From UBA11891 sp003533785 (GTDB lineage Bacteria > Bacteroidota > Bacteroidia > Flavobacteriales > Flavobacteriaceae), in NCBI GenBank assembly GCA_949511625.1, contig CATFEX010000012.1, forward strand, positions 1 to 64,000: a DNA stretch of 64,000 nt, read 5' to 3'. This document shows, in pieces, positions 61,484-64,000 of this stretch (its first letter is position 1; each line of letters opens with the position of its first letter). The translations under genes and the position numbers were made by a program. The notes beneath the pieces were generated by a model, which was not told the origin of the DNA, ran no database searches, and saw only the letters and a program-made list of their open reading frames with translations.

Positions 61484-61966
61484 CTACTTTTTTGTGGTTT
61501 TGAAAAAGGATTCCAACTGGCGATAACGTTCCCCTTCAGAAAGTACACATCCTTGCTGAATGAGTTCAAAGAGTTCTTTCTCCCGGTCGGGGCCAATTTT
61601 TTTTTTAGAAGCCATCAGTTCAATGGCCGTATTTCCAATATGTTCCATGGCCCATTGCCATCCTTTTATTGTGGCTAAATCGATACTGGGATTTGAACAA
61701 CTGAGTATCCGGAGAAACATTTCATTCTCTTCTATTGAAAACAGAAATACTTTTGAAGCGCTTGTATTTTCTAGATATCTTAGTTTTTTCAGGGTTTTTT
61801 CCCATATCAGATCACTGAACAAATCCAGTTCTTCCTCCACTAGGGAGGGTTGTTCATCTTTCATTTTCTCCCATTGAGATTGGTCAATGGATTGAGAAGC
61901 TAAAAACTGTGCGAACTCATGATGAAGGGCTTCAAATTGTTCTCGGGTAAGTCGGCAAAATTTCAC
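61484..61966 (-). CDS. Conserved Bacteroidetes protein of unknown function (DUF6495-like)
   Basis: The 160-aa cytoplasmic protein has no signal peptide or membrane segment. It opens with MKFCRLTREQFEALHHEFAQ and has EEELDLFSDLIWEKTLKKLRYLE near 43-66, a tail rich in Lys and Glu, and no catalytic motif that I can recognise. The opening resembles a Bacteroidetes-only family that I believe is DUF6495; this is from memory and not checked. It sits between the rplI terminator and hisS on the same strand, so it may share a transcript with hisS. Confidence 0.7.
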   Translation of the reverse strand: MKFCRLTREQFEALHHEFAQFLASQSIDQSQWEKMKDEQPSLVEEELDLFSDLIWEKTLKKLRYLENTSASKVFLFSIEENEMFLRILSCSNPSIDLATIKGWQWAMEHIGNTAIELMASKKKIGPDREKELFELIQQGCVLSEGERYRQLESFFKTTKK

Positions 61967-61974
61967 AGCAGTGT

Positions 61975-62001
61975 AAAAAAAATCCCCACCTAAGTGAGGA
62001 T
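61975..62001 (-). terminator. Rho-independent terminator after rplI
   Basis: On the minus strand ATCCTCAC pairs with GTGGGGAT (one T-G pair) around a TTAG loop and is followed by eight T. It ends the rpsF-rpsR-rplI transcript. Confidence 0.88.
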
Positions 62002-62020
62002 ATAATTTATATATTTTATG

Positions 62021-62476
62021 TTAGGCTTTTTTCTCAGCTTTAATCTCAAAGGGAACCTGAACGGATACTTCTCGATGAAGTCGAACGGAAGCTTCATATT
62101 TACCTAACCGTTTGATGATTTTTCCAGGAAGAGCAATGCGATTTTTTTCAATGGCGTGTCCTTTAGCTTCCAGAGCAGAAGCAAGATCGTTTGAGGTCAC
62201 CGAGCCAAAGAGCTTATCGCCTGAGCCTACTTTCGAAGCAATTTTAATATCGAGTGCAGTTAGCTTGTCTCCCAAGGCAGTAGCGTCGTCAATAATTTTT
62301 TTCTCCTTGAAAGCCCGTTGCTTTAAGTTCTCCATCAAAACTTTTTTGGCAGAGCTGGTAGCCAGGACTGCTTTACCTTCTGGGATGAGAAAGTTACGCC
62401 CGTATCCATTTTTTACCGTTACTACATCGTCTTTAAACCCTAGGTTTTCAACGTCTTGTTTGAGTATTAATTCCAT
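62021..62476 (-). CDS. rplI: 50S ribosomal protein L9
   Basis: The 151-aa protein has the L9 N-terminal signature LILKQDVENLGFKDDVVTVKNGYGRNFLIPEGKAV (split over residues 3-37), a long connecting helix, and the C-terminal domain with KLFGSVTSNDLASAL near 87-101. Length is typical. It is the last gene of the rpsF-rpsR-rplI operon. Confidence 0.97.
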   Translation of the reverse strand: MELILKQDVENLGFKDDVVTVKNGYGRNFLIPEGKAVLATSSAKKVLMENLKQRAFKEKKIIDDATALGDKLTALDIKIASKVGSGDKLFGSVTSNDLASALEAKGHAIEKNRIALPGKIIKRLGKYEASVRLHREVSVQVPFEIKAEKKA

Positions 62477-62485
62477 AAGGATAAA

Positions 62486-62782
62486 TTATTTGAGCATGTC
62501 TGCAACATAAGGCATAAGCGCTAAGTGACGCGCTCGCTTTACAGCTACAGATACTTTACGTTGATACTTAAGAGAGGTTCCTGTGAGCCGTCTGGGTAGA
62601 ATCTTCCCTTGTTCGTTGACAAAACTCAACAAAAAGTCAGCATCTTTATAATCGACATACTTGATTCCCGATCTTTTAAAACGGCAATACTTTTTCTTGG
62701 TAGCCGTATCAATATTCAGTGGGGTCAGGTATCTGATTTCCCCTTCTTTTTTTCCGGATTGTTGTTCTTCTATTTTAGACAT
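62486..62782 (-). CDS. rpsR: 30S ribosomal protein S18
   Basis: The 98-aa protein has the S18 core KYVDYKDADFLLSFVNEQGKILPRRLTGTSLKYQRKVSVAVKRARHLALMPY, seen here in pieces over residues 40-92. An N-terminal extension of about 25 residues precedes it, as in many Bacteroidetes. S18 binds S6 on the platform of the small subunit. It lies 3 bases after rpsF and 9 bases before rplI. Confidence 0.97.
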   Translation of the reverse strand: MSKIEEQQSGKKEGEIRYLTPLNIDTATKKKYCRFKRSGIKYVDYKDADFLLSFVNEQGKILPRRLTGTSLKYQRKVSVAVKRARHLALMPYVADMLK

Positions 62783-62785
62783 GAT

Positions 62786-63124
62786 CTAGGCTTCTGCTTT
62801 AATTTTTTTTCTTCTTTTTTCGGCCCAAGCTAGTGCGTGTTTGTCTAGCTTGACTGTTAAGAAGCGCATCACGCGCTCATCTCGTCTAAAGGCAACTTCC
62901 ATAGCATCGATAGCTTCTGCATCAACAGAGAATTCTATCAAATGGTAGAAGGCGCTTTTTTTGTTCTGAATGGGATAGGCCAATTTTTTAAGCCCCCAAT
63001 TTTCTGTACTTGTGATGGATCCACCCTTATCGGTAAGGAAATCCAAATACTTTTGTACTGCTTCCTCTATCTGGGTCTCAGATAGAACGGGATTTAAAAT
63101 GAAAACAGTTTCGTAATGGTTCAT
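62786..63124 (-). CDS. rpsF: 30S ribosomal protein S6
   Basis: The 112-aa protein has MNHYETVFILNPVLSETQIE at the start, then WGLKKLAYPIQNKKSAFYHLIEF near 44-66 and FRRDERVMRFLTVKLD near 83-98. S6 pairs with S18 in the ribosome. It opens the rpsF-rpsR-rplI operon behind a good promoter. In this lineage the classical rpsF-ssb-rpsR order is shortened, with no ssb. Confidence 0.97.
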   Translation of the reverse strand: MNHYETVFILNPVLSETQIEEAVQKYLDFLTDKGGSITSTENWGLKKLAYPIQNKKSAFYHLIEFSVDAEAIDAMEVAFRRDERVMRFLTVKLDKHALAWAEKRRKKIKAEA

Positions 63125-63142
63125 AAATTGTTTTTAGGAGGG

Positions 63143-63175
63143 CAAAATTAAGGTTTAAGTCAGTTCAAACCAAAA
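63143..63175 (-). promoter_or_regulatory. Promoter of the rpsF operon
   Basis: On the minus strand TTTTG (63175-63171), 20 bases, then TAATTTTG (63150-63143) matches the Bacteroidetes consensus. The rpsF ATG is 18 bases downstream. Confidence 0.65.
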
Positions 63176-63204
63176 GTTTCTTTTCTTTTTCAATCATTTT
63201 TCTA

Positions 63205-63212
63205 TAAATTTG
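63205..63212 (+). promoter_or_regulatory. -7 box of the LytTR regulator promoter
   Basis: TAAATTTG is a perfect TAnnTTTG match, 32 bases before the ATG at 63245. It is divergent from the rpsF promoter. Confidence 0.5.
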
Positions 63213-63244
63213 ATACACTAACTATATTATTGCCTCAATATCGA

Positions 63245-63940
63245 ATGCGACTTCAAGGAATCCTCGTAATAGCCAACGCAGTTGAAAGACTCAAAATTGG
63301 TCAACTCTTAACAAAAATTAAGAACGTTTCTCTCAAGGAAGAGTTCGATTCTGCAATTGATGCTTCGGAATATCTTACATACAATGCGGTTGATTTTATT
63401 GTTTTGAAGGCGGATTTGCCTGTTTATGATGGATTTGATTTTCTCAAGAGTTTAAAAAATAAAGTAGAAGTCATCCTAATTTCAAAACAAGATCAAGATG
63501 CCCTGATCGCGTTCGAACTGGGTTTAGTGGATTGTCTTCCTTCTAATTTTAAGAAAGAACGCCTCCAATTGAGTTTTGATAGAATACGAGCTAAACATCA
63601 GGAACTCGAGGGCGTTGAAGTTACACAAGACCCATCAATAGTAATTCGATGCAATCTAAAAAATGAAAAAATATTTATTAAAAACATCCTGTGGATTGAA
63701 GCGATGGGAGATTATATTCGAATAATCACCTCCTCGAAAAAGTACGTAATACTATCTACAATGAAACAATTTATGAATCGATTGCCCCCCAATCAATTCT
63801 TCCGAACCCATAAATCATTCATTGTTAATGTCAAAAAGGTAGATCGATACACTGCCAACGAAGTTGAAGTAGCCGGCAAATTATTGCCCTTAAGCCGTTC
63901 CAGAAAAGGCGAATTCCAAAGCACTTTTTCATTGAATTAA
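63245..63940 (+). CDS. LytTR-family DNA-binding regulator with a degenerate receiver domain
   Basis: The 231-aa protein has a receiver-like N-terminal domain (1-120) and a LytTR DNA-binding domain (130-231) with IFIKNILWIEAMGDYIRI near 143-160, STMKQFMNRLPPNQFFRTHKSF split over 171-192, and LPLSRSRKGEF near 214-224. The receiver lacks every catalytic residue: the acidic pair is Ala10-Asn11, the acceptor Asp position is Lys55 (IVLKADLP), and the switch Lys is Ser100. Only Ser80 is kept. It should not be phosphorylated. I use the ATG at 63245 rather than a TTG at 63230. No histidine kinase is adjacent. Confidence 0.85.
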   Translation: MRLQGILVIANAVERLKIGQLLTKIKNVSLKEEFDSAIDASEYLTYNAVDFIVLKADLPVYDGFDFLKSLKNKVEVILISKQDQDALIAFELGLVDCLPSNFKKERLQLSFDRIRAKHQELEGVEVTQDPSIVIRCNLKNEKIFIKNILWIEAMGDYIRIITSSKKYVILSTMKQFMNRLPPNQFFRTHKSFIVNVKKVDRYTANEVEVAGKLLPLSRSRKGEFQSTFSLN

Positions 63941-64000
63941 TAGGGGTCAACGTCGATATTAATTCGTGTGGCTCGATAGGCAGGAATTGCTTCAAAGCTC
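63937..64000 (-). CDS. priA: C-terminus of a probable primosomal protein N' (PriA), partial
   Basis: The last 20 codons of a minus-strand gene enter at the right edge, ending FEAIPAYRATRINIDVDPY and TAA. The RINIDVDPY ending resembles the PriA C-terminus, where a conserved DVDP follows an Arg-rich strand. Only 64 bases are visible, so the call is tentative. Its stop overlaps the LytTR gene by 3-4 bases. Confidence 0.5.
   Translation of the reverse strand, partial: SFEAIPAYRATRINIDVDPY

Noticed and set aside
1..64000. CRISPR arrays, prophage, insertion sequences, toxin-antitoxin or anti-phage genes
   Set aside because: I scanned for spaced repeats, transposase or integrase motifs and defence-type domains and saw none. 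The window is core metabolism.

Overview
The window is a 64 kb, AT-rich stretch of a chromosome from a member of the Bacteroidetes, most likely a marine or free-living Flavobacteriaceae. The evidence is: recurrent TAnnTTTG -7 promoter boxes with few recognisable Shine-Dalgarno sites; the Bacteroidetes-type arginine operon (GNAT-argG-argC-proC-argD-argF'-argB-argE-argH); a short LeuA plus a second, long LeuA-family enzyme; small Bacteroidetes-only proteins; a SusC-era style TonB receptor; and menaquinone genes. I see no phage, insertion sequence, CRISPR array, integrase or plasmid gene. Almost everything is core metabolism and housekeeping.

Layout. 1-2.7 kb: menaquinone genes menI-menF-menD (menD runs off the left edge). 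2.8-5.4 kb: dnaK and a DinB-family protein. 5.5-8.5 kb: panB, an RluA-type pseudouridine synthase and a TPR-like unknown. 8.7-14.4 kb: leucine operon leuA-leuC-leuD-leuA2-leuB. 14.6-19.1 kb: an aldehyde dehydrogenase, a GapN-type dehydrogenase and an SLC13 carboxylate transporter. 19.1-25.8 kb (minus): ilvD-ilvB-ilvN-ilvC-ilvA, preceded by a previously unmarked leader peptide, MLIIPTLNVIQL. 26-31 kb: nitroreductase, the 5-oxoprolinase genes pxpA-pxpB-pxpC, a small secreted protein and an Nramp-like carrier that lacks the metal-binding residues. 31-37.9 kb (minus): comM, a TonB-dependent receptor, dsbD and tilS. 37.9-46.8 kb: the arginine operon, preceded by a very arginine-rich leader peptide. 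46.9-50 kb: lpd and a NhaC antiporter. 50.1-55.7 kb: ftsK-lolA-lptF/G-ribB. 55.7-64 kb: TauE exporter, tRNA-Ser(UGA), a small membrane protein, an amidase, a Dabb protein, a ferredoxin-NADP reductase, hisS, a small unknown, rplI-rpsR-rpsF, a LytTR regulator with a degenerate receiver domain, and the last codons of a probable priA.

How it works together. Three amino-acid operons (Leu, Ile/Val, Arg) give full branched-chain and arginine synthesis. Two of them carry short leader ORFs loaded with codons for their own end products. This points to control by ribosome stalling (attenuation), here in a lineage where the downstream RNA structures are not textbook terminators. The arginine operon uses N-acylated intermediates up to acyl-citrulline. 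The acyl group cannot be settled by eye, because the specificity residue of ArgF' is neither the known succinyl nor the known acetyl type. The most unusual items are the two leader peptides, the Nramp-like protein beside pxpABC, the pseudo-receiver LytTR protein, a RibBA whose cyclohydrolase half has lost its zinc ligands, and the palindrome with a sigma-54-like element ahead of dnaK.
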